The position numbers and the translations under genes were made by a program. 64,000 bases of DNA. It comes from Ascochyta rabiei (Eukaryota > Ascomycota > Dothideomycetes > Pleosporales > Didymellaceae). Below the pieces are notes generated by a model. It saw nothing but the letters and a program-made list of their open reading frames with translations, had not been told where the DNA came from and did no database searches. The stretch lies in the NCBI RefSeq assembly GCF_004011695.2, contig NC_082409.1:1302001-1366000 (forward strand), written 5' to 3'. Shown piece after piece: positions 19,316 to 29,773 of the stretch (within the stretch, counting starts at the first letter, position 1; each line of letters opens with the position of its first letter).

Positions 19316-20201
19316 GGCTGCGATTTCGTTCGGGGTTTTTGGTAGCGAAAGGCGCGCGACTGAGTCGCTGAGGTCAAGGAATAGTGAGTATCGATAGACG
19401 CGGCGTTGGGCGGGAAAGGGCGTGGAGCCCGCAGCGATTACGTCGAGACAGCAGTGGGTGAGCGAGTGACGGGAAGACGAGGGTCGGAAAGGGACTTGTT
19501 TGAGCGTTGAGTGGGCGTCGCGGGGTTTGTTGGCGTGTTTGCGCGCCCCAAGCGACGTGAGAATCGACGGTGAAGTCGGGAAATTAGGGCCATGCGTGGT
19601 TGCGCAGTGCACTTGGCGCAACGACAGGGATCCACTGGCGATGTCAGCCACCCGTCGATCGTTCCAACGGAGTCAGAGCAGTCAGAGCCGCAGCGTGACG
19701 CGAAGGCAGACAGCACACACACGGTGGTAATTGTTGGAAAAGGATGTTCGCGATAGTCGTGCGTTTGACTCGTGGGTGATGCTGCCGAATGGGGATGAAA
19801 AGTGCACGTTCGGCGTGGTGAGAAGCAGGAGAGCCTGGCACATGGACAAGGCAGAGGCAGTCACTCATTGTGTTCCTGCAGTAGCTCTCTCTCAACACTC
19901 TGCACACGACTTTAGCATTCTCCCTGCGACAGTCTTCGTCTTGCAGGTCAAAGGATGCTGATGTTTTTCAGACTGTCCACTGTCAACGTGGAGTCACACC
20001 AGCGGGCTCGAACGTTCGAACGTCTTACTGAGTGCTCAGCCTTACTCAGGCAACAGCTTTCACAGCCCAGTGGCTCAAACATATAATGCATTGCTTTTAG
20101 CAATGCATAGACAACATCGCGCTCGAGTCTTCACTTCAAACGAGATCTCATTGTCTTTGGCCCTCGTGTTGCCCACTGTAACAGTATCTTGGATCGCAGC
20201 C
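19316..20201. promoter_or_regulatory. Shared divergent promoter region, RAX1-like / dioxygenase
   Basis: This 886-bp stretch lies between two genes read away from each other and probably holds both promoters. Frames in it are short and unrecognised. An ATG at 20103 is in frame with the dioxygenase and would add a 33-residue hydrophobic N terminus (see that entry). Confidence 0.45.
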
Positions 20202-21035
20202 ATGGCTCCATCGATCCTGCCTGAGAGCTTCCTCTCCGGCCCAGCGCCCAACCTAATCCGGACAGACATCGACTTGAAGGAGAGCGGAATTCTCACCGGT
20301 TACGAAGATGTCTGGGCCGTGGTTCTTGATGGCGTGCTGTCAGAAGAAGAATGCGACACGCTGATTGCTGCAGCTGAGTCAACGACGGATGGCAAGTGGG
20401 AGCGTGCACTGGTCAACATTGGAGGTGGCATGCAGGCCATGTACGAGGACACGAGGAAGTGCGGGCGCATTATATGGGATGACCGCGATGTCGTGGCGAT
20501 GCTGTGGGCAAGAATAGAGGGTGCAGTGCCGGAGATTCACGAACTGAAAGAGTGGCCCAACGTGACAGGCAACGGACCAGCGAAGCGGAAGGAAACGTGG
20601 AAGTTGACCAGATTGAACGAACGCATGAGGTTCTTGAAGTATGTGGGTGGAGAGTATTTCAGACGTACGTACTGGCAGCGTGGAGGCCATGTGTGATTGC
20701 TAACACGGACAGCGCACTGCGACGGCACGTATGAGACACCAGACGGCAAAGAGCGCTCCTACTTCACCCTGCATCTGTACCTCAACGACACAGAGGACAA
20801 CAGAGACCAGGAACCACTCAAGGGCGGCGCCACCACTTTCCATTCGTATGACATGCAGAAGCGCGTTGATATTGTACCCAAGTACGGCCGTGTGCTTCTG
20901 TTTCAGCACCGCTTCCTCCTCCACTCCGGCGACGACGTTGTAAGCGGGACAAAGTACACCCTGCGAACAGACATCATGTTCGCAAACGAAGCAGCGGAGG
21001 AAGCGGACTCTGTCGGGCGTCGATGGGTCCACTGA
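20202..21035 (+). CDS. Prolyl-4-hydroxylase-like 2OG-Fe(II) dioxygenase
   Basis: Exons 20202-20664 and 20713-21035 (48-bp intron, GTACGT...CAG) encode 261 aa. The iron site is visible: H156 and D158 in HCDGTY, distal H225 in LLHSGDDV, and the 2-oxoglutarate-binding basic residue R238 or so in KYTLRTD. The intron falls inside EYFRPHCDG, where the spliced codon gives the expected Pro. Such enzymes hydroxylate prolines or other residues with Fe2+, O2 and 2-oxoglutarate; the substrate is not evident. The start at 20202 has a good context (GCAGCCATGG). An in-frame ATG at 20103 would add a segment (SLSLALVLPTVTVSWIAA) that could serve as a signal anchor, so an ER form is possible. Confidence 0.88.
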
Positions 21036-22371
21036 AGCGTAGAAACGAGGGATGCTCGTCAAGACTTGTTTCATTGCGGCGTTGGCGAGACGAGAGTTCC
21101 AGCAAGCTCGCACAGTTTTGTTAGCAGTATCCTGGAAACAGTGGTTGAAGGGAGCGCACAGCGCACTTACGTATGAAAATATAAGGTGAACGGCCTGCCT
21201 CGCCAGAGTAATCAGAATCGAATGATACCCTTCCTCTTTCGCCAAAGCTACTCGAAGTCAGGCACGCTGCGTATTGTACTACAGTGTCACTCCATTACAG
21301 AGCACACAATCTTCGCACCGACTCCCATAGGGACACCATATCCACCGCACACAGTTTCCCGTGTACGGCTTCTTGAGCCCTGAGCTTTCTGATGCCGAGT
21401 ACAGACGTGAGTCACGCCAGGCCCTTACGGGCAGTAGTGCCGAAGCACAAAAGGTGAAGATTACTCCGAATTTCTCATTTGCAGGGTAGGACGACTGCGA
21501 GCAGTGTCTGTGTGGGTGCAAAGAAACGCAGCGTTGGCGAGGCAGGCCGTTGGAGAGAAAAAGTTGGGCGGGGCGCTGTGGGGTTTTGTAGCTGCTGCTA
21601 GCCTTGCGGAGGGGCTCGGCCCGGCTTGGTGGACTGCGACTCACTTGGATTTCGAGTCACACACAATAACCGTGGCTTTTACTGTGAGTGATCGGCCTCC
21701 AACGTGACCTGATGACCTCGTATGCGCTATCTAGAGATTGGCGTGGTGGTACCAGGACGGTGCAGACGTGAAGAACTGGTCTTGTGTTGGGCAAGTACCG
21801 GGTCGCTCAGTACCCGTTACACTTGAAGACGAGGACATGGATTTGGTCTGGCTGCGAGCACGTTCTCACACTGCCAACAACAACACCATCGACACAATGG
21901 CAACGCTATTCCCCCAGCCAAGATAGCAAACACTGCTCTACGGATGCCGATCTCGCAGCTAAGGCGATACGACGTGCAAACGGGTTACTCCAACGCCACC
22001 CATGTTCACCAGGCCACAAGCTTAAGCAGGGCACTATCATGCACAATCTTCGAGAAGGGCACGGTGCTGCATGACAAAGTGCGACTTCCCCTTAAAAGCC
22101 AGATCCTAGGCCCCAAGGCTCCCACCGATGATGCAAAACCGCCGAAGAAGAAGGTTTGTCGCAGCAAGAATGAAGTGGCAGTGGCAGTGGAAGGGGAGGA
22201 GGTATATGGCATGGGAGAAGCCTTCGAGATGAGTGCGGAAGAGGAACCTAGGGTAGATAGTGAAGAGGAAGTGGATGATGGCGAAGTCTGGGTCTGAGAA
22301 GTATTAGCTATCTCGTTGCCGGTGGACTGAATGCATCCAGTAGGCAAGCAATTGATTGTCGTATGAGCGCT
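21036..22371. other. Intergenic, possible gene debris
   Basis: Plus-strand frames at 21504-21707, 21738-21926 and 21944-22297 do not splice into a recognisable protein. The last contains a basic then very acidic stretch (DAKPPKKKVCRSKNE, EEEPRVDSEEEVDDGEVWV) and ends just before the PAF-acetylhydrolase fragment, so the stretch may be part of one decayed, rearranged locus. Confidence 0.3.
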
Positions 22372-22565
22372 GACACGACACCCAACAATGAGCGTGACGT
22401 CGACCAAGAATTGTAGAACACTGAAGCTGTATTACAGGTGTGCGAGCTGGAAGAAGCCTACAGTGTCTTAAAGAAGATGTGTACTAGACATGGCGACAAA
22501 ATGGACTGCCGGAATCTGTGTGCCCGTTGACAAGTGAAGTGGAGGTCCTAGACAGGGCTGCAGGA
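22372..22565 (+). pseudogene. Fragment of a PAF-acetylhydrolase-like gene
   Basis: The bases here align, in opposite orientation, with the middle of the intact gene at 58615-60842. Shared blocks include ACCCAACAATGAGCGTG, GTCGACCAAGAATTG and GAGCTGGAAGAAGCCTACA. One frame reads CELEEAYSVLKKMC, matching CELEEAYNVLKKIC in the intact protein (residues ~340-355). Stops (TAG after GACCAAGAATTG, TGA after CRNLCAR) and drift show it is not functional. Neither the catalytic Ser region nor either end is present. The similarity fades at both sides, so limits are approximate. It is an internal gene fragment, either from an old duplication or transferred by a mobile element. Confidence 0.75.
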
Positions 22566-22592
22566 AGTCGAGGGTCGAGGGTCGAGGGTCGT
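22566..22592. repeat. Short tandem repeat (GTCGAGG)n
   Basis: Just after the gene fragment the heptamer GTCGAGG occurs about four times in tandem. It lies 100 bp upstream of the RMD1-like start codon. Confidence 0.7.
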
Positions 22593-22692
22593 GCTTCCAA
22601 TGACGTGCCGGGGCCGAACTTTACATGTCCAACTGCACTGCAGACCCACGACGACTCCTCTGCGCGGCCACCCACCCACCCACTCTCCCACG

Positions 22693-24520
22693 ATGAGCGC
22701 ACCCACGGCGAAGAGCAAGCGAGGCCCCACGGTGCTGATGACCGACTCGCGCAATTCAGCGCCCCGACAGCTGCCGCGCCCGTCGACGCTGCAACGCCAG
22801 GCCACGCTCATCTCGGTCGACAACATCCTGCAGTACGCCTCGGACATTCCTTCGCAGCAGCGCCGCGGCCCGCCTGGCGTGCGGCCGGCCAACCACAGTC
22901 GCACGCCCAGTGGCCGCCATCCGCTCGACCCCAAGCTGTCCGGTCGGCTGATCCCCCAGCACATGCCGACGCGCTCCAGCAAGCTCAGTGAGAAGCTCGT
23001 CCTGCTGCCCGAGACGGACGAGGCCGACGAGGACGAGAAGGGCGACTTCGATGACGACGATGAGAGTGCAGGGCCGCCTACCGACGCTCAACTCGGCCGC
23101 CGCACTGCCAAAGGCGGGCCCACGGACAAGAGTTACGCTGAGCGGCTGCCCAAGGCGCGGCGCACCGACAAGCTCTCGCGCGTCACCGCCTACTGCACCG
23201 CGCAAGCGTTCAAGATGAAGAGCACCGCCGCCTTCGTCAAGGACACGCACCACGCCCGCACCAAGCTGTACGACGACTGCCTGTACTGCGTCTACCACCT
23301 GCCCCTGCTGCCCGCCACCGACGGCTACCGCGTCCGCAGCAGCCCCGCCCTCAAGTCGCCCGGCGGCAAGACGGTCCTTGACGAGGAGATTGAGCGCAAC
23401 GAGGCCCGTAACCACCACGAGGGCTACTTTGGCGACGAGGAGACGTACTTTGTGCGCGACGACGACCAGGCCTCGGACGAGTCGCCCAGCTTCCTCGCCC
23501 ACACCACCGCCCGCGACCGCCGCGACTCAGACTCGGGCCCTACGCGCGTGCCCCCCAACGCCCTCGCTTTTGGCGAGATGTTCGTCTTTAGCTACGGCGT
23601 CGTCGTCTTCTGGAACTTCACCGAGAAGCAGGAAAAAGACATCCTCGCCGACCTGACCTTCAGCTTCAACCACACGGGCATCCAGATCGCCACCCGGCCC
23701 CTCACCGAGAGCGACTTCGAGACGGAGGAGTTCCACTTCGAGTACAACCCCGAGATCCCAAGGCCGCGCGTCTACAACGACATGATCACGCTGAAGAGCG
23801 GCGACCACATGATCAAGCTCGCCATGAGCCACGCAATTGCCCAGAGCACCAAGCTGAGTCTGTTCGAGGAGGGCATGAACCGCACCATGCTGGCCGCCCA
23901 GTACGTGCCCAAACGCCTCGCCCTGACAGGCAAGCTGGGCATGCGCCGAACCGACGTGGTCAAGATGATCGGCCAGCTCTTCACCTCGCGCGTCGACGTC
24001 AATCTCTGTACGTGCCGTCCTTCCTACCTTTCCCTTCCCCCGTACCCTGACACCGAACTAACCGCCCCCAGCATCCAACATGCTCGACGCCCCCGCCTTC
24101 TTCTGGGACTCGGAGCCCACCCTACACCCTCTCTACACGGCCGTGCGCGAGTACCTCGAAATCAAGCCGCGCATCCAGGTCCTCAACGAGCGCTGCCAGG
24201 TCTTCCTCGACCTCGGCGAGATCCTTTCTGACTCCATCAGCGACAAGAAGATGACGCGCATCACCTGGATCATCATCTTCCTCATCGTCGTCAGCATCTG
24301 TGTCACCTGCCTCGAGGTCATTCTGCGCTTCGCCATCCTCAATAGCAGGAAAGGCGGCGCCCCCGTGCAGGGCAACATTCACGGCCTGAGTGTGGGGAGT
24401 CCCGACGGTCCGCTGAAGGGGCTCGGCGGGCTCGATAGGGTAGGGTACGCCGGGCCGAGTCTGCTGTTTGCGAGAACGCTGGTCTGGGCCGTGTCGAGTG
24501 TGAAAGGCGTATTTGCTTGA
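22693..24520 (+). CDS. RMD1/DUF155-family membrane protein
   Basis: Exons 22693-24007 and 24072-24520 (64-bp intron, GTACGT...CTAAC...CAG) encode 587 aa. After a disordered, basic N terminus and an acidic run (DEADEDEKGDFDDDDES, ~110-127) comes the DUF155 region: VTAYCTAQAFKMKSTAAFVK near 170, FGEMFVFSYGVVVFWNFTEK near 297, and a long helical C-terminal part (NERCQVFLDLGEILSDSISD) ending in one membrane segment TWIIIFLIVVSICVTCLEVI (~520-540). This is the layout of yeast Rmd1/Rmd8 and fungal Sif-type proteins, linked to sporulation and, for RMND1, to mitochondrial translation. Without an obvious mitochondrial presequence a location on cytosolic membranes is likelier, as an inference. The ATG at 22693 (CACGATGAGC) is preferred over non-ATG extensions. 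Confidence 0.88.
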
Positions 24521-24734
24521 AAGAGAGAAAGAAAGAAAGAAATCATGCGTGGCCGTCGTCGATGCCTAGGTTTTTTTTTTGTCTGTTCGAGTAGAGTTTA
24601 TCCTGCATAGCGCGGCGTTACTTACCCTTCTTTCTTGCTCGTACGTACGTATACAACACAATGTACATATAGAGTCGATGTAGTGTAATCATTCTATTCA
24701 TCCTGTCCAATCTCCTTTCTCTCACTTCATCTCA
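24521..24734. other. 3' intergenic with GAAA microsatellite
   Basis: A (GAAA)n run occurs at about 24524-24543 and a T9 tract at about 24571. This is the shared 3' region of two convergent genes; a TATACAACACAATGTACATATA stretch near 24650 may hold polyadenylation signals. Confidence 0.4.
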
Positions 24735-25873
24735 TCAACTACCACCACTACTGCTACTGTTACTCTCCCCAACTCCCCCCACCAGCCGCGCAACAAACTC
24801 CCCCAACCGCGCCTCCCCCAGCAACCCACTCACCCGCTCCACGCGTGGCAGTCCAATCTGCTCGAGCGCAAAACTCGCCGCCACAGCACCACAGCACAGC
24901 GCCTCTCTCAGCGTTTTCTGAGTACGCGCATCAGCGTCAGCATTGTTGTGTGTGTTGGAGTCGTTGGCATGCGTGTTAGGATCATTGTCATAGGTGTCAA
25001 TGGCAACACCGCCCGCACGCAGCCACCCGGCCATGTAACCGCCGAGAAACGCATTGCCCGCGCCCGTGGGATCGACGACTTCTTTGGATCCCTGAGCGTG
25101 GAAAGCCGGGACGTGGACTTGGATGTGCGCAGACTCAGGCGCCGCGACACGTCAGCGCCTGCGCGAACTACGAGCGTACCATTGCCGTCTGGGCCGATCC
25201 TGGCGTCGAGGAACGCGGCCCCTAGGTTGGCGAGGTGCTGCAGTGTGGTTGTTGCGCTGTCTGGATGGAAGAGCGCGGCGAGCTCGAGGTGGTTGGGCGA
25301 GAAGACGTCGACTAGGGGCATGGCTGAGAGGAAGGTGGGTAGGGCGGAGGGATGGCATGATGATGGGAGTGGTTCCCAGACGATGAGCGGACGGGGTAGG
25401 GAAGGATCGTGGGAGTGTCGTAGACGCAGGAGTTCGGGGACTTGGACCAGGACTTCTTCTGGGCGGCCGAACATGTGGAATGCCCTAGCACCCAGCAGCG
25501 GCGTGTCGATGAGATGCCCCGGCGCGGCACGTATTGGCGGCGTTGTGTACTCGAAGGTTTTGGGGCCGAAGGTGTCGTCTTCGTACACCAGTAGGCCACG
25601 CGATGAGCGCTTTGTGGCGTCTTTCTGCAGCACGAGCGTCGTGTCCCACGCCCTCACTTCGTCTTCGACTGAGGGAGGGAAATCTGAGCCTGCGAGAATC
25701 AGGCAACCTACTGATGATGGGTCGCTGGCGAAGAGACGTAGGCCCAGTGTTACAAATGTTGATGAGCCGCCGATGACGTTGTGAAGTGGTGCCTTGTTAG
25801 GCATTCTGATCTCATCCATAATCAGCATCCCGAGGGACACGCCTGAAATCTGCGGCGCCATAGTTGCTTCCAT
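24735..25873 (-). CDS. Mak32-like pfkB-family kinase, apparent frameshift
   Basis: The minus-strand frame from the ATG at 25873 (or 25861, MAPQISG) encodes a ribokinase-like fold: substrate loop with NVIGGSSTFVTLGLRLF (~30-48), mid-domain FSPNHLELAALF, and, in a different frame, the nucleotide site VDPTGAGNAFLGGYMAGWLR. The second frame begins near 25150: the first reads GTLVVRAGAD and the second RVAAPESAHIQVHVPAF, and rejoining needs one extra base. No intron of normal size can bridge it. So either the copy carries a 1-bp deletion or the assembly does. The catalytic loop reads GAGN instead of the GAGD of active pfkB kinases; I recall Asn here in Mak32-type proteins, so catalysis is doubtful regardless. 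The C terminus holds an Asn/Asp/Thr-rich insertion (about 25 residues) not expected in the family. Confidence 0.72.
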
Positions 25874-26059
25874 GTTGAGGTGTTGTCTTGTTGAGTGTTT
25901 GTGGGAGTGTCGCAGGCGTTGCTTGTCGAACATCGATACCAATGGGCACGTGCACATGCACTTCGGTCAGCGCAATTCAACAATGGTCCGCATCAACACA
26001 TCCCCTGGAACTGAGCTCTTTGCAGTCCAGCTTGACATGATCTTCATCGAAATCTTCGC

Positions 26060-27923
26060 TCAACCACCCCACTCACGTTGAGCAGCTTTAGGACTATGAT
26101 AAGCAACAGGCGGAACTTCGAGAGTGGAGCGGCGTCGTGGTGCTCTGGTGATGGCATCTGGACTGGCGTCTGGTCGCGGTGACGTCTCTGCCGGTGGGTT
26201 AGAAGAGACTTCGGCTTCAGCTTCTCGTGCAGATCTGATGCTAGATGCGTAGCTAGCTGCTCGGTTCTTTTCGTAGTTTGTACTTGTCCGATGTATGATA
26301 TCGTTGCGAAGCTCTTCTCCTGGAATCCACGGATACCTCCGCGCTTTCTCGTCGCGATAGTCTGATGTGTCCAGTTCGCGGTGTGCGGCATCACTCATGT
26401 AGATGCTGGCTTTCTCGAGCCATTTGCGTACCTTACCCCGGCCCGCGTTAGATTGAGGTTCGGGGGCGTCGGCTGGCACACGCTCGATGTGTTCGTCCGG
26501 ACTCGAGTCACGGCCTGGTTCAGTGATGGTTGGTATGATGCGAAGGGCATTTGGGTCGCTAGAAAGGCGAGGGAAGACCTGTGGCTCATGCGCGATCCTT
26601 GTAGGCGAATACTGCAAAGTTGGAGCACGTCCTCGACGTAGCGGAGGTTGTTCACTATGATCAGACTGCGAAGACGTCGATCTCGGAGCTTTCGACCTTC
26701 CATAAATGATGATATCCCCATCTGTAGCCCAGACGACGTACAGCGACCCTAGTGCCGCCATCAAAGTACCCGCAATGGGCGACCACTGACCTACTCGCAC
26801 AGGTCAGCCAAGATGAAGACACAGGCTGGAAAAACATACCTATCGATGCCATTGGCTCAGTCTGATACAGTAGTTGCTTGCTGAAGAAATTCAATTCACC
26901 AGTAACGAGAATAGCCACTACAGCCCCACCAAATAGCGGCATCTCAATGACACTCAAGAAGAGCCTGACTTTGTTGTTGATATCTTTGATTTCGCCGCGG
27001 GTAATGTTTACGCCTTCAAGCAGCTCATCTGGCCGCTCAGGCTCGCGCCGGCTCCTCCAGTTGATCTCGAGAATCTTGTCCCATGTGAAGATCAGACTCA
27101 GAATGGCTGGAACGCAAACGCCCGCGGCGATGAGCATAGCAGTATTGAAGCTCAACTTGCTGGGTACCGGAATGACATAGATGTTCTTCGCAGCGCCTCC
27201 TCGCATAGGCGAAAAAGGACCATCGGTTTCTGAGCATGTCAAGTTGCACGTTTCTTGTCCGTAGGGAAAGCCAGCTACGGTCAGGGACAGAACGCCAGCT
27301 TCGTCGTGACCGCAGTCGGTGACTGTTACTCTCGAAAACTCGATGCATAAAGCTATGAGGCCTGCGATCAGTAGCATTGTCCACAGGAAGATGATGTTGC
27401 GCCCAGCATCATAGAAGTACGTCCGTGATCTTCGAAGCGTGAATGGCACTGCAATTATGGCGATCGAGCAGATCTGCCAGGCTCCGTAGATGTCTAGATC
27501 TACAGCGCCTGGACATGGGGTTGTCAGCCTTGTCGCGAAGCCTGTGTAGGTTGACTTGGGTTGGGATGAGAACTGACCATTCACAGAGTAACTCGCGAGC
27601 ACGATGCCATGAAGCGCACTAATCGAGGGGACCACCAGGGCCGCTGCAAGACAAGCATTCCTTAGCCACTCATGTTTCCGCAAGAATACGCAAGTGGCTA
27701 CAAGAACATAGTATCTATGGAGCACACGTGAGCTGTCTATAGGTGGAGAGTTGGCTGGGGGTTTGTAAACGTACAAGAACCGCGATCCAGCGCCATACTG
27801 TGACGAGACAGGCCAAGCACACACAACATCTAGTGTCTGCGCAGTACCGTTAACAGCTGAACTTAGGGTTGAGTCTGCGATGCTTCGAGAGAAGACATCG
27901 TACAGCGGTGAAATCGCCGGCAT
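26060..27923 (-). CDS. Polytopic membrane protein, fungal-specific
   Basis: Exons (minus) 27923-27775, 27714-27578, 27508-26840 and 26790-26060 join in phase to 561 aa. About seven membrane segments are visible in the first 300 residues (YYVLVATCVFL, LAAALVVPSISALHGIVLAS, ICSIAIIAVPF, IIFLWTMLLIAGLIALCIEF, TAMLIAAGVCVPAILSLIF, FGGAVVAILVTGEL, IAGTLMAALGSLYVVWA), followed by a hydrophilic tail of about 240 residues rich in Ser, Pro, Arg and Glu. A loop with paired cysteines (GQETCNLTCSETDG) is probably extracellular. I do not recognise a named family. Introns 1 (60 bp) and 2 (69 bp) are multiples of three without stops, so retention keeps the frame; intron 3 is 49 bp. Transposon copy A begins 21 bp upstream of the ATG, so the native promoter has been displaced. 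Confidence 0.8.
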
Positions 27924-27942
27924 AACGGCAAGCGTGCTACGC

Positions 27943-27944
27943 TA
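27943..27944. other. TA target duplication, left side of transposon copy A
   Basis: The dinucleotide TA sits directly before the terminal repeat CCGTGTCCGTGCGCGC and recurs directly after the right end (37451-37452), as for Tc1/mariner/pogo elements. Confidence 0.8.
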
Positions 27945-29526
27945 CCGTGTCCGTGCGCGCAACAACCAGAGTTGCGCAACAACCAAAAACCACCTTAACG
28001 CTTAAAATTAGATAAGGCTATAGAGCCACCCACAACAGCTATTATTTTATAATTTTATAGTATAGTACTAATTAATTACTTATAAAAAAGATGTACTATT
28101 TAAATTTGGCTAGTAACTTAACGTTGCAGCTACGTGATATAGTTTTAAGTAGGGGAGCTAGGGACAGCAATAGGGGACTACAACTACCAACATTATCCCT
28201 AGAACTATGTTTTTAATGCTTTTTTAGCTAGGTTGCTTATAAAGCTTTTTTTTTACCTTTTTAAGGTAATTATATAGCTTTTACAGCATTAAGCTCTTAT
28301 TATTAATACTGCTTTTTAGCCTTCTGTTTAGCCTTCTAATTTACTATATTAGCCTTCTCCTTCTTATATACTACCTTAGCTACCTCTTACACTACACACC
28401 TCTCCTCCTTCTTCTTCTTCTTAACTAGCTTCTTAGTAGCTGCTACTTCCTTACTAGTAGCTTTTCTAAGCCTCTCCTTCTTCTTCTTATATTATCTAAC
28501 TTGCTTATAGAAGCATGCTTTGTTAACCTTTCTAGGTAACTAGAACACTGCACTACTATAGTACTCCTGCTGTTACTGTAAGTCTAAGGTTTTACTCTTC
28601 TTTTTGTACTTCTTCTACGTCTTTAGAGTCTTTTTAAGGCTATCTATCTTATACTAGAGGAGTAAGCTTTTAACTAAGATATAGTAGATTAATTATCTTA
28701 TGTTTTTAATATTACTCTTACTCTAGTTTTTAACTATACACTATAACAACGTCTCTATTTTAAGCTAATCCTTGTTGCTATAAACAGATAATAAGGACCT
28801 ATCTAAATCTAAGCTCTCTAGTGTTTTAACAAAGTAGTAGAGGATAATATTAGGATTAAGTAGATAGATACCTGTTGCCTTAAAGGACTTAAGTATTAGC
28901 TTTTTAGTAAAGCTACACATCTACACTAGCTAGAATAGGCAGAAGAAGTCTGCTCTAGTAATAGGTGCGTTTTTTTAAGCCTTATAGATATATATTATAA
29001 CTACTTTTAAGTATACTATTAATAGAGGCTTAAACAGCACTATATTAAGTAGCTAGAGTGTTTAGGTTAAGTAAGGGGGAAGGACAGCTAGGAGGATCTT
29101 GTAGTTATTACAGTACTTAATAAAGTCTATTGTTACGTAGGATCTGTGGCTATCTAGTATTAAAAGCCTCTACTTTCTTTGTGCTTTCTCCTTAGTGTAG
29201 TAATTAAATACCTGCTTAAGCTAGGTAAGGCCTATATCCCTATTTATCTACCCTAAGAGAGATAATGTAACTATTATAGAGTGTTTTCCTAGCTTAATTT
29301 TAGCTACCTAGTCTAATTTAATGCTAGCGTTAGCTAACTTATAGATAATGCCTAGTAGTAGTACTGTTCTATTACTACACACACACGCTATAAGCGTCTA
29401 CTAAGCTTAGTTACTATCCTAGATAGATGCTTTAATCTCTCCCTTTATCTATATATGCTTACTAAACATGTATTTTATTCTGCCTATAATACTAATTATA
29501 AAGCCCTTCTTATCTATATTATATAT

Positions 29527-29723
29527 TGTCAGGCCCACTCCTTCCGCTTGTTCCGCATGAGGAGCCAAGGGTCCGATTGCGTAGCAGGGGTGGCGTAACT
29601 ATATAGCCTACGTGAATTGCTCTGATCCTTTCAGCAGCAATTCGTCTATCCATAACCTGCAAATACACACTCCATCTTCAAATGCTTAATAACGTGCCAC
29701 CCCTCTAAAAAGAGATCCTGACA
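29527..29723 (+). repeat. 5' LTR of the retrotransposon
   Basis: 197 bp, beginning TGTCAGGCCCACTCC and ending TCCTGACA. It differs from the 3' LTR by about ten transitions, all of which are T or A in the 3' copy, so this LTR is nearly free of RIP. Directly downstream TTCGAATCGCTGCCTGACA is followed by a second TTCGAATCGCT, a tandem duplication at the place where the primer-binding site should be. Confidence 0.93.
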
Positions 29724-29773
29724 TTCGAATCGCTGCCTGACATTCGAATCGCTCCCCACTACACGTTATCAAA

